Below, piece by piece: positions 1 through 14,000 of a stretch of 64,000 nt of DNA (positions are counted from its first letter, which is position 1; every line of letters begins with the position of its first letter). The translations under genes and the position numbers were made by a program. This DNA is from Nymphaea colorata (lineage: Eukaryota; Streptophyta; Magnoliopsida; Nymphaeales; Nymphaeaceae). The DNA lies in contig NC_045140.1 in the NCBI RefSeq assembly GCF_008831285.2, forward strand, positions 2,397,528 through 2,461,527. The letters run 5' to 3'. The notes beneath the pieces were generated by a model. The model saw nothing but the letters and a program-made list of their open reading frames with translations. It did no database searches and had not been told where the DNA came from.

Positions 1-762
1 CAGCGCGGCACGTTTTACAACATATTTTTTCGATCCAAACATTTATTAGATTTTTAGATTACACCACAACAAGATACTGCCCATTTACAAAGACTTAACA
101 AAATGGGAACTTTTAATACCGATTATTTACACTAAACTAAACCCATCTTGATTATCTGCAGACTGAAATTAAGCTCCCATTTTCACCATATTTTTAAAGA
201 AAATTTGACAAAATATGCAATTTTGTTCCTTTTTCTGTTTTAAAACTTAAAATTCTTAATAACACTCTTGGTTTAGCGTCAAGCTGGTTTGGTTTTCTTG
301 TCTCGCAAGGTTAGTCAACGCCTTTTTGTGGCAGAGTTTTCTCTTTTTAGTCAAGAATTTTCTTTCTCTGTTATAAAAATCAGTTTCTGAATCGAATGGA
401 AAAAAAAGCTTATGATTCAAAGAAACGACTGAATCAAATACGATTGGGATGAAGGTATATTTTTTATTTAAATTTTAAAATCATGAGAATATAATAATCA
501 AAATAATAAGCTACTAATAATATCTTTATAATAATGCTTTAATGGAAAAAACACTGAAGATACAAGGTTGTGTCTGCCTTATAAATGAAATCATGGGCGC
601 TGCAGTCTTTTTCTCAATTTTTTACTTTGTGCTTAGGCGGTCTCGGTGGTAATTGAGGAGACCAATTTACCCCGTCGATACATTTTGACCGTTGAGGAGG
701 TGAAGAGAGAAGGGGGAAAAACGTAAAGTCGGCGATGGTTGTTGCCATCTGAAGTGACGAAG
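1..762. other. 5' flank of the RAD21-like gene
   Basis: AT-rich sequence without a recognisable gene. The last 150 bases, before the ATG at 763, are less AT-rich and probably contain the 5' untranslated region and promoter of the RAD21-like gene. No clear TATA box or other site could be assigned. Confidence 0.4.
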
Positions 763-1967
763 ATGTTTTACTCACAGTGTATGCTCTCCAGCAATGGGCC
801 GTTGAACACCCTGTGGGTAGCTGCCCACCTTCAGAGGAAGCTGAAGAAGGCCCAGGTCTTGCATACTGACATACCTTCTTCCGTAGGTGAGTCACTGTCT
901 TCCTGCTCATTCTTCTTCTTCTTCTGCTTCTAGAAGGATGGTTTTAAATGCACAAAAGTATTTCGTTGATGTAATTTCATTGTGGTATTTCAATCTTGTG
1001 GTCTCTTCTTCTTCTTCGAGAATGGTTTTTGAAGAAATGGCTATTTGTTTGGTTTCATTTGTTGGTGGCCGTGTGAAGGTAGCAACTGTAAGCTCCTCAT
1101 TCTTGTTTTTGCACAGGTCTTAGATGAAATGACTTCTTTGGTGACATTTTTCAAAGATAAATACCAAAATTTATGAAGTTAACTAATTGGTTTTCTGGAG
1201 AATTTAGAAATGAGCCACATGGGTGTGGGGGACAGGGTGTAGGCCGAGCAGGGTAGTAATCGATAAGCTTCAAGAGATTTTGAGGGACACTTTACGGTTT
1301 GAGTGCAAATAAATTATACAAGCTTTAAACGTTTTTTGGGTTTAGTTTACTGAGGTTGATGCTGATGGGATTTTTTTTTTTTTAAATGGTTGTGGATGCG
1401 AGGAAATTGGCTTGCAGGATGTTCGCCCTAGAGGTTTTGGTTCTTTAATACATAGATGCTGGACCTTTTCTATCGTTTGACGTCGTTGGTCGAGAGTAAT
1501 TTTGTGTCATATCTGGAAGTTTAAGTACTGAAAGATTTGAATATAGTTGAGGCCTAGGGGGAAAACAAAGCAAAATAGATCCCTCTGAAATCAAGATTCT
1601 CAGACGCCGTTTTTATGTATTACAGTACGAGATTCAGCTAATTGACGTTAATCAGGTTTATTCAGGAGCAAATTTGATTAACCTTTTGGGGCGTCATGCG
1701 GACGCTGCAAATATCTGAAGCTGGTTCTCTCCATGGGGGACAAGAGGTTGCTCATTGGTGTTTTATCATTGGTCGACGTTGCGTTTCAATTGGGTTCCTC
1801 TCCTGCGCCTTCACTGCGTTAGCGCTTATTGCCAAAGTGGGCAGAGAGTTTGGTCTCCCTTGGGCCTCCTTATTTTGTTTTATTTTCTAAAAAGAATCCT
1901 TGGGAAACATGGGATTTGTTACTCATCCTAAAGTTTTGTCTGCTACTTAAAAGAACCAAGTTCGTTA

Positions 1968-2020
<53 letters not shown>

Positions 2021-5000
2021 GGTCATTTTAATGTGCTCCATTCATTAGGATACTTATTCTCAAAGTCATTTTAATGGTTAATGATCTCCATTCCAAGGGC
2101 TTTATCCATTTGGAATTTGATTCTTCTCACGTTATCCAATTAAATTCAGGTAAAGTATTTTTCCATATACATGCTGGCATCACTTTCAACCTACATAAAT
2201 AGGTAAACGGTTTTGAGGCCAGTTGATTTTGATATTCCGATCTTTTTTTTTTCCTCATATTTTCATAGCCTATGCACCTGTTAGATCTTGATTATCTTGC
2301 ATACAGTCTTGGCAGTTTGCTTGGTGAAGAATGATTGGTGAATAAAATTATCAATTGAAAGTTTCTTTTATGAGTGTTAAATTCTTATTTGATGACCTGT
2401 CTGAAAAAATGCATAGGCTTATTTTCTTTTTTTCTTTTTTTTCCCTTATGTCATGCAGATTACATCATTAAGGATCCGATTGAGGTTCCTATTGCATTGA
2501 GAATATCTGGTTACCTTCTGGTGGGAGTTGCTAGAATATACTCAAAGAAGGTTGACTACCTATATGATGATTGTAATGAGATACTGGCCAAATTGAGGAA
2601 TTCTTGGGCTTCTATCAGGGTCAGCTTGCCTGAACAGACTAGTGTTGCACCCTTTCATTGTATAACCTTACCTGATAAATTTGAGTTGGATGCTTTAGAT
2701 CTCGAGGAGCTAGGGTATAGAACGGAAGAGTAAGGAGCATTTCTCCCTATCTTTTGTGAGAGATTGAAAGTTATATAATCCTTTGAGGCCTATTTTTCAT
2801 ATTATTAACATGCTCATGAAAAAGTGTGATATTTGTGTAGGCCAACTAATCAACATGTCAAAGCTTATGAACGTATTACTTTTGAAGGTATACATTTTGG
2901 CACAAAAAATGTCTTTTATATCTTGTATTTTGCTTTGGTTATGCCCTAAAGCAATCTCCCTTTGGTTATGATGCAATACAGATGAACAGGAGCGGCAAGA
3001 AAACCTTGAAGTGGACATGGTATATGGTGCCAGACTGGCAGGACAGCTAATGTGATTATTATATGTGTTATTTTGAAATTATTGAATCTGATTTTCTGTC
3101 TCTTTTCCAATTCTACATAGGATTATCAAATGGGTGCAGCTGCACATTCTGTTCCTGCAGATAAATTGCCTCCAGAAGATGAGTATGTTTTTTCTACTTT
3201 TGGAACACAATTTTTTTTTCATGAAGACCTGCTGCATGCTGATTTTTTTTTTTCTCTTGAATAAACAAGAAGTTCCATGTAGCTATTCTCTTGTTAGATG
3301 GAGATTACTGCTTGGATGCATTATTTCAGGGTTGCTAGCCTCCTAGTCAATGAAAGCTGGTGTCTTTTATTTCAGGGTCCTTCCTCCCCATCCAATTGAT
3401 ACGGACTTTGATATGGATGGATTTGATGCATATGACTATGAAACAGTGAGAGGAAAATTTCGAGAAAATCACATGTATGAAGAAAATGAACCTGCAATAC
3501 TGGAAATTCATGAACCTTCAGATTCTCATTGTCGCTCCGTGAGATTTGAAGATCAGTCTGCATCTGTTGTTAAATGTAGTCATGAGGAACATAAGAAGCT
3601 GAGTAAGCTGACAAGCTTTGACACAGAAGAAGTTCTGGTTCCTGCCAAGGACTACACCTTGCTTCCAAGCACTGTATCTGAAAGTCCCCACAAGGTTCCT
3701 GATTCCTCAGTGTTGCTGCCCTCAAATGGTGAGTAGGCTTGACCATCTTCCATGTAAAAAAATTGGTTTTCTCCATGATCAACAAGGGACTAGTCTTTTA
3801 GACATTCAATATTATTTTACACATATTTGATGGCCTCATTTAAAAGAAAAAAAAAAAAAAACTTTTGCCAATAACTGACTGAGTAGCCATATTAGATTCT
3901 TTATCTGACCTGTACTCCTTTGTTTATTCAGATGGTGATTTTCCAGAGTTTATGCCTGTTCCTACTCCTAAGAAGGAAGAGCAAAATTGGAAATCAAGAA
4001 AAAGAAAAGTTCCACTTAGGAAACCGAAGGGAACAGTACCACTGTTTGATGAAAATATCATCTTGCCAAATGAGTAAGCGGTGACTGTTGACATGCATCA
4101 ACCTTCTTTTGTGTTTTCTTTTTCTAAAATCTGCATCCTTTTTTTATGTTTAGCACATCTTTTCATGACATGAATCTGATTTGAAGCAACTGTTTTTTTA
4201 ACCTTCTTATTTTAATGGATATGGTTACAGAGTTTGTTAAAAGTGTAGCTGTCACCTATTGTTTTGAGTTTATAAAAGTCCTATGACTAAAATATTTGTC
4301 TTATAAAGTTGAATGGTGTTACTTTATTGGCTGGTGGATCTATGTTTTGCATTTTGAACTAGGTAGCCCAGCATTCATTAAGTGACTCAACTAAAAGATG
4401 GAAGTGTCTAGAAATGTTTTAAATGGATCTGTCATGTAATGGATGAGTTTTGTCAAAGACTGCTCTTGCTGGTTTTTTTCTGGGAAGGAACCTAGTTGCT
4501 TCTTCAAACGTGTCTTGACTGATGAGGCACAGTTTATGAGATTGGCCAGTTGACTGAAGTGTATAGCATAAAAACAATTTGTATTTATGTGTATGTCCAA
4601 ACTAACTAGCAAGCTAGGTTCTATTTGTACATGATTAGAAAAGTATATAGGAAGAACGATGATAAAAATAGATTTCTATCAGCTTTGTTTGTGCTTAAAT
4701 TTGTTAAATTTACCGAACGTCTAGTCTGACTACTGTTTCCTTTCTTTCTCAGATCAGTGATATCTTTGTTTTTGAATTTGCCAGAGTCATCATTTTGCAT
4801 CCGTATTCCCTTTAGATAATGACAATCAGTTATTTATCACCTAGAAAAATGTTGAATTTCCTTCCATATCCAAATGTTAGTCATTTGCTAGAATGTTGTT
4901 GTCTAACTGTTATTTATAACATGCCATTTATTTCGGTGGGCAAGCTGGGGGCTAGACTGTTTGACCTGACAATTTTGATATCTTTTGTGTCTTTCATTTG

Positions 5001-8000
5001 GAGCCATTCTGTTTCACATGTGTATTTATAACTTTCAAGTATTCCACTTCTCTTATGCTTCTCTCTTTTTTAAGCAATGTTCTTGACATGCATATATTGG
5101 GATAAGTTTTAGTTCTGGATCATGTGCCGGTTGTCCATTTTAACCCCATTTATATTATTGTAGCCCAAGAACTATTTTAATTTATAAGTGCAGGTAACCG
5201 GTTTTGCCTCATGCTATCTGTAGAAACACGAACCACAAGGAGAGAGTAGAGAAAACACACACAGTATACGTGGAAAACCTCAGAAAGAGGTGAAAAACCA
5301 CGGGGAAGCTCTGACCTAGGGGCAAACCGCAACCCTAGGAGAGAGAAAATCACATTCACTTAACTCAACAATTACATGTGAGTGAAGAATATATAGGAGG
5401 GAGAGAAAGAGTGCCGCCTAGGATACCGAGCCCGCCTCGGTATCCGTGCCCCATAGGACCGGGTCCAGATATGGACCCGGTTCCCCATTACAATATATTC
5501 TAACACTCCCCCTCAAGCTTGGCATACATGTCAAACATGCCAAGCTTGCTAACATTTTTCTCAAACTGAGATGTACATAAAGACTTAGTTAAGACATCTG
5601 CAACTTGATCTTCAGACTTCATATAGGGCAGAATCAACTCCTTTGAATCTATGCGTTCCCGTATGAAGTGGCGATCGATCTCCACATGTTTAGTCCTGTC
5701 GTGCATGACCGGATTATTTGCCAGGTTAATAGCAGACTTGTTGTCACAATACATCCTCATCTTCTCTTCCATTTTAACCCCAATATCTGCTAAAAGAATT
5801 TTGAGCCATAGCATCTCTGTAACCCCCATAGCAACCGCCCTGTATTCAGCCTCAGTACTGGACCTGGAACAAACTTCTTGTCGCTTACTTCTCCAGACCA
5901 TAAGGTTACCTCCAAGAAAGATGCAGTATCCTGTGGTAGACCTCCTAGTATCTGTACATCCTGCCCAGTCGGCATCAGAGTATCCTTCAATACTTAGTCG
6001 ATCTTGCCGAGTGTAGAGCAATCCTTTCCCTGGGTCATTCTTTAAGTATCCCAATACTCTTTCAGCACTTTTCCAATGACAATCAGTAGGGGCATGCATA
6101 AACTGACTTAACACACCCACAGCATACGTAATATTTGGGCGAGTAAGAGTGAGATAAATAAGTTTACCAACCAGCCGCTGATACCTCCCTTTTCCTTCCT
6201 CATCCAAGATAGTCCCAGATTTGATACTTATCCTTGTGCCAGACTCCATTGGGGTAAGAAGGGGCCTGCATCCCAGTTTACCTGTCTCTTTTAGAAGATC
6301 CAAAGTGTATTTTCTTTGGCTCATAACAAGCCCAGTCTCAGATCGCGCGATCTCAATTCCCAAGAAATACCTTAGTTTGCCCAGATCTTTGAGATCGAAT
6401 TCTGCAGCTAACGTTTCTTTCATCTTCCTTTTTTCCCCCTCGTCGTCACCTGTGACAATCATATCATCAACATATACAAGTAGAAGGCTCACCAGACCAT
6501 TTCTCTGCTTGATGAAGAGGGTGTGATCACCATTTCCCTGTTTATACCCATTAGTCTTCATTACAACCCTTAGTCTTTCAAACCACGCTCTAGGGGACTG
6601 CTTGAGACCATACAAATCTTTCTTGAGATAGCAACACTTCCCGTTCCGAGCATATCCAGGCGACATGCTCATATAGACTTCTTCCTCAAGGTGACCATTC
6701 AAGAAGGCGTTCTTGACATCAAGTTGGTCCATGCTCCACTTCTTCTGCACTGCAAGAGCTAGGATGACCCTTACGGTCTTCAGTTTCGCCACGGGAGCAA
6801 ACGTCTCAAGATAGTCAATCCCATATTTCTGGCTAAACCCTTTAGCAACAAGGCGGGCTTTATAGCGTTCTACTGTGCCATCAGGTTTGTACTTCACATT
6901 AAACACCCACTTGGAACCAACTAAGTGAGTTTCCTTGGGGATGTCAACAACCTCCCACGTACTGTTCTTTTCCAGGGCGTCCATCTCCTCTGTCATGGCC
7001 TGTAGCCATTTAGGATCCTTCCTGGCATCTTCCACTGACCTGGGAATAACAGCTATAGATAAAGAGGTAACAAAGCACTTGTAGTCTTTGCTGACTTTAG
7101 CATATGAAACAAATCTCTGAATAGGATGAGAAGTACATGACCTGGTGCCCTTGCGCAGGGCTATGGGAAGTTCTTCATTCATTGGACTTGGATCATCCGG
7201 GGAGGTCACAAGATTGGGAAGATTGGGATTGGCAACATCGACATCTTCCATCACATCCTTCTTCTTCCTGCTGTAAACCTGACCAAATAAGTGACCTCGA
7301 GACTGTTCTTCCACAGGGCCCCCCTCCATCTGACTGTCTCTGTCCTTCCTGACAACGTCTTCCACACTTGGAGAACTAACTGTATAATCCAAGAAATCCA
7401 TGAACTGAATCAACTGATGCGAAGAATACTCTTCCCTTCTGTCACCTAGACACTCCCCCTGAAGAGGAGTCGCAGGGAAGTATGCCACATGTTTATGAAA
7501 GGTAACATCCCTGGAGACATATACTCTAGAAGTGCTAGGGTCAACACACTTGTATCCCTTCTGAGTGGAGGAATACCCCAAAAAGACCGCTTTGATGGAC
7601 CGAGGATCAAGTTTCTTGAGAGTGGGACTATGATCATGGACAAAGCAAACACACCCAAACACTCGAGGGGTCAAAGGCCAGGGATTCTGAGTAGGCCACA
7701 AAACAGAATAAGGGGAATGACCATTCAACACACGAGTAGGCATACGGTTAATGAGATGAGCACTAGTGAGAAGTGCATCACCCCAGTACCGCTTAGGGAC
7801 ATGACGTTGAAACATAATGGCCCGGGTGACATTTAACAAATGACGGTTCTTCCTTTCAGCCACACCATTTTGAGGAGGTGTGTAGCTACAGGATGTTTCA
7901 TGTATAATACCCTTGCTTCGCAGGAAGTCATCAAGGGATTGGGAGACATACTCTCGAGCATTGTCAGTACGAAGGGTCTGAACAGGGGTCTGGAATTGAG

Positions 8001-11000
8001 TTTCAACAAATGCCACAAAGTTTTTGACAATGTCGGGAACTTCACTACGTTCTTTCAACAGATACACGAACGTACACCGGGAGTAGTCATCAATAAGAGT
8101 CATGAAATAGTGAAAGCCACGACAAGTGGGTACTCCCGAAGGACCCCAAACATCAGAATGAACCAAAGCAAAAGGACGGTCGGCTTTATTGAATGAAATA
8201 GGGTACGAGGCCCTAACATGTTTAGACAACTGACACACTTCACAGGCGAAGGTGTCCAAAGAAACAAAATGAAACATCCTAGGAAACAACTTTTTAAGCA
8301 ACGGGAATGGAAGATGACCAAGTTTCTCGTGCCAACGCATAATGATGGATCTGTCCTCCATGCCAGGCAACTGTCCACTGGTGGCTGAAATCAAAGCAGA
8401 AGCAACTTGTACGGGCAGTCTGTAGAGACCATCAATAACCGAACCAATCCCAATCTTCTGCCCCGTCCCCAAGTCCTGCAGTAAACAACGATCAGCAGAG
8501 AAAATTAGATTACAGTTTAACTCTTTGGTAATACTGCTGACAGATAACAAATTGACAGGAATGTTGGGAACATGTAGGGCATTATGAAGACAATATTTGT
8601 TCAGTAATGATAAACTCCCTTTTCCAGCCACAGAGATAGAGGAACCATCAGCCATAGCCACACGCTGCTGCCCAGAGGTCAACTTGTACTCTTGAAACAT
8701 CGTAGGGTCCCTTGTCATATGATGAGTGGCCCCACTGTCAACAATCCAATCACCGAGGGAGGAATTACCTTGATCACTAGTGGCAACTAGGGCCTGGGCT
8801 AACTTAGCCCCCTCAGAAGTAGAAGCATCATCCTGGGTAGACAAACGACTAATGTATGCTTGCAACTCTCTAAGTTGATCTGAGGAGAGCTTGGATTTTG
8901 CAACATTGGTCGACCCTGGACTAGGCTCGGGCACAGAAGGAGCACGGCGATGAGGAGGAGGACGACCTCGGACGAGACGCTTCTCAGGATGAAGGTCCCA
9001 ACAAAAATCAACAGAATGACCCACTTTGTTGCAATGGCTGCATCGGCGAGTAGGACGCTGCCCTGTCCCTGAAGTATGGCTCACAAAGGCTGCTGGAGAG
9101 CTCCCCTGATGGGAGTCAATATGCATAATCTGGCGCCGTTGCTCCTCAGACTCAATACGAGCATATACCTCTTCGATTCCAGGAATCTCATCACAGTTAA
9201 GAATCTGGCTCCGAATGGTTTCAAACTCATCACGCAGGCCTCCAAGGAAGATAAAGGTGCGGTCCATCCATTCCTTTTCCCAATACAGGGCATGATCTAC
9301 ACCACATTTCCAGTCATCATTCACATGATAGTCAAGTTCCTCCCATTTGGTCTTCAGGGCGGCATAGAAGGAGGCAACAGATAAATCACCCTGTTTAAGA
9401 GCATATATGCTACGTTTGATTTGATATGCACGTAAAACACGTTTTTTACGACCATACATACGTGCAAGAACAGTCCACATATCATATGCAGTCGATTTAC
9501 GCAAGATCAAAGGCTGAATATCTGCGGAAACCGAACTAATAATCCATACTTTAACCTGACTATCTTCCAAAGCCCAGGTCGGCCATTGCGAATCAGTTTT
9601 AGAAGGTGGAGGCTTCTCCCAGTGATATAGTGCAGGCGACCACGACTAGTAATGCCGATTTCTAGGGCAGCAGACCACGAGAGATAGTTATCCTTGTTCA
9701 GCCGAATGGAGGTGACATGAACAGGCAAGCTCTCACCCTTGGTATTGCTGCCCGTGTCCAGGACATCATCAAGCTTGGAAATCACTGCGTCAGCCATGGC
9801 AATCCCCAAATAAGGTCACAACTGGCCGGCGGCGAAAACAAGACAGCCGGCGGCGACGCGGAAGAAGAGGGCAGCGGAGAAAAAACCAGTCGACGGCGGC
9901 GCTGGGACCTGTGACGGCAGCAGGGTAGGGCGGCGCTGATAACGACGGCGACGCTGGGAGCGGCGACGGCAGCAGGGCAGGGCAGGACGACGTTGGGAAC
10001 GGCGGCAACAAAGAAGAGATCCACACCGGCGACGACAGCAGGGCAGGGCAGAACGGCGCTGGGAACGATGACGACGGCGGTGCCGGACGGCGGCAACGTT
10101 CCTGGACGGCGGCAGCGTTCCTGGACGGCGTTCCTGGTCGGCGACAGCAGTAGAAACAACGACGGCAGCGGCGCTGGGAACAGTGTCGGTGGCGGTGCTG
10201 GAAACGACAACGGGGGCAGCACGTGAACGGCGGAAAAGCACTACTTGCACACCAACGATCTCACACGCGGTGGCTCATGCTATCTGTAGAAACACGAACC
10301 ACAAGGAGAGAGTAGAGAAAACACACACAGTATACGTGGAAAACCTCAGAAAGAGGTGAAAAACCACGGGGAAGCTCTGACCTAGGGGCAAACCGCAACC
10401 CTAGGAGAGAGAAAATCACATTCACTTAACTCAACAATTACATGTGAGTGAAGAATATATAGGAGGGAGAGAAAGAGTGCCGCCTAGGATACCGAGCCCG
10501 CCTCGGTATCCGTGCCCCATAGGACCGGGTCCAGATATGGACCCGGTTCCCCATTACAATATATTCTAACACTATCAAATGGAAACCCAGTCTTGAACCC
10601 TCTAGGTCGCAGCGGCAGGACCCGTAAAATGGGTATCTCCTTGACCCGAAGAGGTACACCATGCTTTTCCATATTCAAGGAGCTGAAACAAGTGTTACTT
10701 ACAACTGATTGCCAGCATAGCAGCCATTCCTCGCCCTACCATACAGACCCCAGTGCACCTATGTATGTTCGAACAAGTTGGACTTCTGGATCATGAGCCA
10801 ATTGTCCATCTTAACCCTGTTTGTGTTTATTGAAGCTTGACAGTTCCCTTTTTTGTTCCTTTATTTTTTCCTCCTGGTCACTATGCAAGGAAATGGTGAG
10901 CTCTGCCTCAACTGCTGAGCAAAAGAAGCTATCTTAGCTTTGTTTTTGTTTATCTACATATGTCCATGCCATACTCCTTCGTCGTGCCAATGTTTTGGTT

Positions 11001-14000
11001 TAAGCGTGAGCAGATATACATGGACGAACTCATCCTCTTGTTAATCAAGGTTTGGTGTAATGATTGTCTTTTATTGTGTGACGTAAGCTATGATTGTCTT
11101 CAAAATAAATTTAATATTGATACATGAAGACCATTAGCCACTAGCAATTATAAGTGACTTATTCCCTAGTCAAGTCTTTTAGGTGTAAATCATGTAACCA
11201 ATGTTGTAAAACGCGTATCGTAAGCCGTATCGGTCGGGCTTTAAGATACGCCATATCATAACGTATCATAAATTTTTTTAAAATAATAATAAATCAGAAA
11301 AATTTAAAAAAAATCGGAAAATTCATTAAAAAAATCAGAAAAAAATTAAAAATAATAAATTCTTCATAGAAAACATGTTTTAGATAATGATAGACTTATT
11401 ATTTTAGATGATATAAACTTACGTGTTCACGGTTCATCATCATACTTCATAGACATCAAAATTCATAACAATATCATTCAATTTCAATCAACAAAGCATA
11501 AGCCATAAAGTGATAAAACATTCAAGTGTTCAACAACCATAGATTCATAACTCTTAAGTAGTTCGATACATATAATGATTCATCATTCATAATCTTCATC
11601 ATCTTCATCTTCATCGTCAAGAATTGGAAGATCCTCACCAACATATTCAGCACCAGCAGTAGCACTAGCAGACTCTCCTTAATCAACAAAGACTTCTGTT
11701 GCTTCAGCTTCAAGGTTGAAGCATTCAAGATCTTCATCATCAAATATTGTAGTTGGTTCTTCCTCAATGCATGGCTCCAGATCGTCAAAGTTTTCCAAGC
11801 TGATAGGATCGAACTGAGATGTGTGCTTCCTTGCTGCTGTTTTTTGTAATTCTCTACGTTACATAAGAGAAAACTTGTTAATATATAATTTCATATAAAT
11901 ATATTGTACAAAAAATGTAAACACTAAGCTATATTACCTTTGTTTCAACCTCATATTATATCGAACAAAGACAAGGTCATTCAACCTTTTATGTTCGAGC
12001 TTATTCCTTTTTTTGCTATGGATATGTTGAGAACACACTCCAGTTCCTTTTGCATCCACTAGCATTGGACAGACTGAGGACTTTGATTGCAAAACGTGCT
12101 AGGTTTGGACAATCAAACTCATACCTACTCCACCACAAATCTAAACAAAAATATAACATTAACATTATAACAAATCAATGTGAAAGTTCTAAAAGAATCA
12201 AATGTAACAAATGCAAAGTAAATTAAACATTTCTATGTATTTACCTCGACGCATGGTTGTCCTAGCTCGAACGACGACAGGTTGTCCCATGCCCCGATAA
12301 CAAGTATCATATAGATCCAACTCATTGCTGACGACATCTTGTTCTCTAGAATAGGATTTAGATAGTAAGCTGCTGCATGAAGAGGTTGATGAAGCTGTCC
12401 AGTCCACCTTTTCTCTAGCATCTTCCATATGGGCATATATAACTTTTTCTTTCCTTTTAAGTTGTCTCGAATTGCCTCTTTTGCTTTATCCATGGCCTCA
12501 TATAAGTACCCTATGGAAGGCTTATTCTTGTTGTCAGCTAACCTGAGGACTTTCACTAATGGAACACAAACCTTCAATAGTTTCACACATGATTCCCAAA
12601 ATTCGTTATTAAATATGATATCCACAACTAAAGAAACATTTCTTTTATGAGCATGTGGTTATGCAACTCATTCTTCACTAGCGAACATCTGCCTCAAAGG
12701 AGTTCTTTGTTTCGCCACACTCTGCACAGTCGATACATTTGTGAAAAATCTAGTTTGTGCAGGTCGTATCAATTCAACTCCTTTTGTAAACTTTCTCATC
12801 AAACTCAATACATATGCATGATTATAGTTAAATTTTGTTACCTCTTGACATTGGTCAATGGCTGATTTCATATCATGCATCTCATTAAGATCTTGAAGCA
12901 TAAGATTAACACAATGAGTGGTACATGGACTCCAAAAAAATGTTTCATACTTTTGAAATAACAAATCTCCTGCAGCTCTACAATTTGCAGCATTATCTGT
13001 AATAAACTGTACAATGTTTGCAGGTCCAACTTCTTGTACGGCATTATCAAAAACATTGAACGAAATCTCAGCAGTCTTAGGAACATCAGACAAGTCAAGA
13101 AATTTCAAGAACATTGTACCTTTAGGGCAATAAACAAGAAAATTTACAAGTGTTCTTGACCTCCATCTGACATAATGGAGCAACTTGTTTCTTTCCAAGA
13201 TAATTTCAATTGATCGCAATGTTCAAACACTTCTTTCACCGTATCTTGAAGAATTTCACCCCTCAACTGATGATATGATGGCATTTTGAATCCGGGGCCT
13301 ATAGAAGCAATTGCATCTGCCATGACTTGGAATTGAAAAGAATTAGCTGCATTAAATGAAATACATGTATCATAAAACCATTTCCCTACTATCTTTTGTG
13401 CTTGATATAACATATCTTTAGATGTCATAGCACGAATCTGCGGCTGACCACCTGGCCTAGTATATGAAGGGAAAAAGCTCTTAATAGAACCAATACTAGA
13501 CCTACCAGTAGGAACTCTACCACTAGGTGGTCGCATACCACGTCTGGCCCTAATATCTGTTGTGCCTCTTTTCTTCTTTCCCGTTATGCCAGATCGACCT
13601 CTTTCATACATGATCCCTTTTCTTCTACGATCTCTACCTCTTGAGGTCTCCAAATCTGTTCTTAGACTGTTATCATCTTCATCATCACATTCATAAGCTT
13701 CTTCCTCTTCTTCTTCATCTTCCAAAGGCTCGTTATAGCCTACATCTGCCTCTTCAATTTATTTTTGTATCCTCTTTTGACGTAAAGCATGAAACATATC
13801 TAAACATTGCTGACGCACAAATGGAGGCAAAGGTTTCTTTGGTCCTCCAACACAAGGAGACGCATCTTTGGAGGTCCCTGCCAAATGGTATTTCATTCTA
13901 CTAATCTCTCCTGAAAATGTATTCAATTTCCCACAAAAGCTACATTTGAGTTTCAAGTGGTTATTTTCCTTCACCCTTTCGCACCATTGCCATTAGGATC

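Larger units (their letters stand above)
5219..10571 (-). mobile_element. Full-length Ty1/copia LTR retrotransposon in RAD21 intron 7
   Basis: The 5353-bp element is inserted antisense to the host gene. Its two 287-bp LTRs (5219-5505 and 10285-10571) look identical base for base. In element orientation they begin TGTTAG and end CTACA. A 5-bp target duplication CTATC lies at 5214-5218 and 10572-10576. The polypurine tract GAGGGGGAG (5506-5514, complement) sits next to the 3' LTR. The primer-binding region beside the 5' LTR reads GATAGCATGAGCC, a poor match to the usual initiator-Met tRNA site. One gag-pol frame fills most of the interior, preceded by a GC-rich repetitive leader. Identical LTRs point to a recent insertion. 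Confidence 0.97.

Noticed and set aside
9782..10250. Long minus-strand open frames (about 145 codons) in the copia leader
   Set aside because: Composition is Ala/Pro/Arg/Ser low complexity in several overlapping frames of a GC-rich repeat. GC-rich DNA lacks stops by chance.
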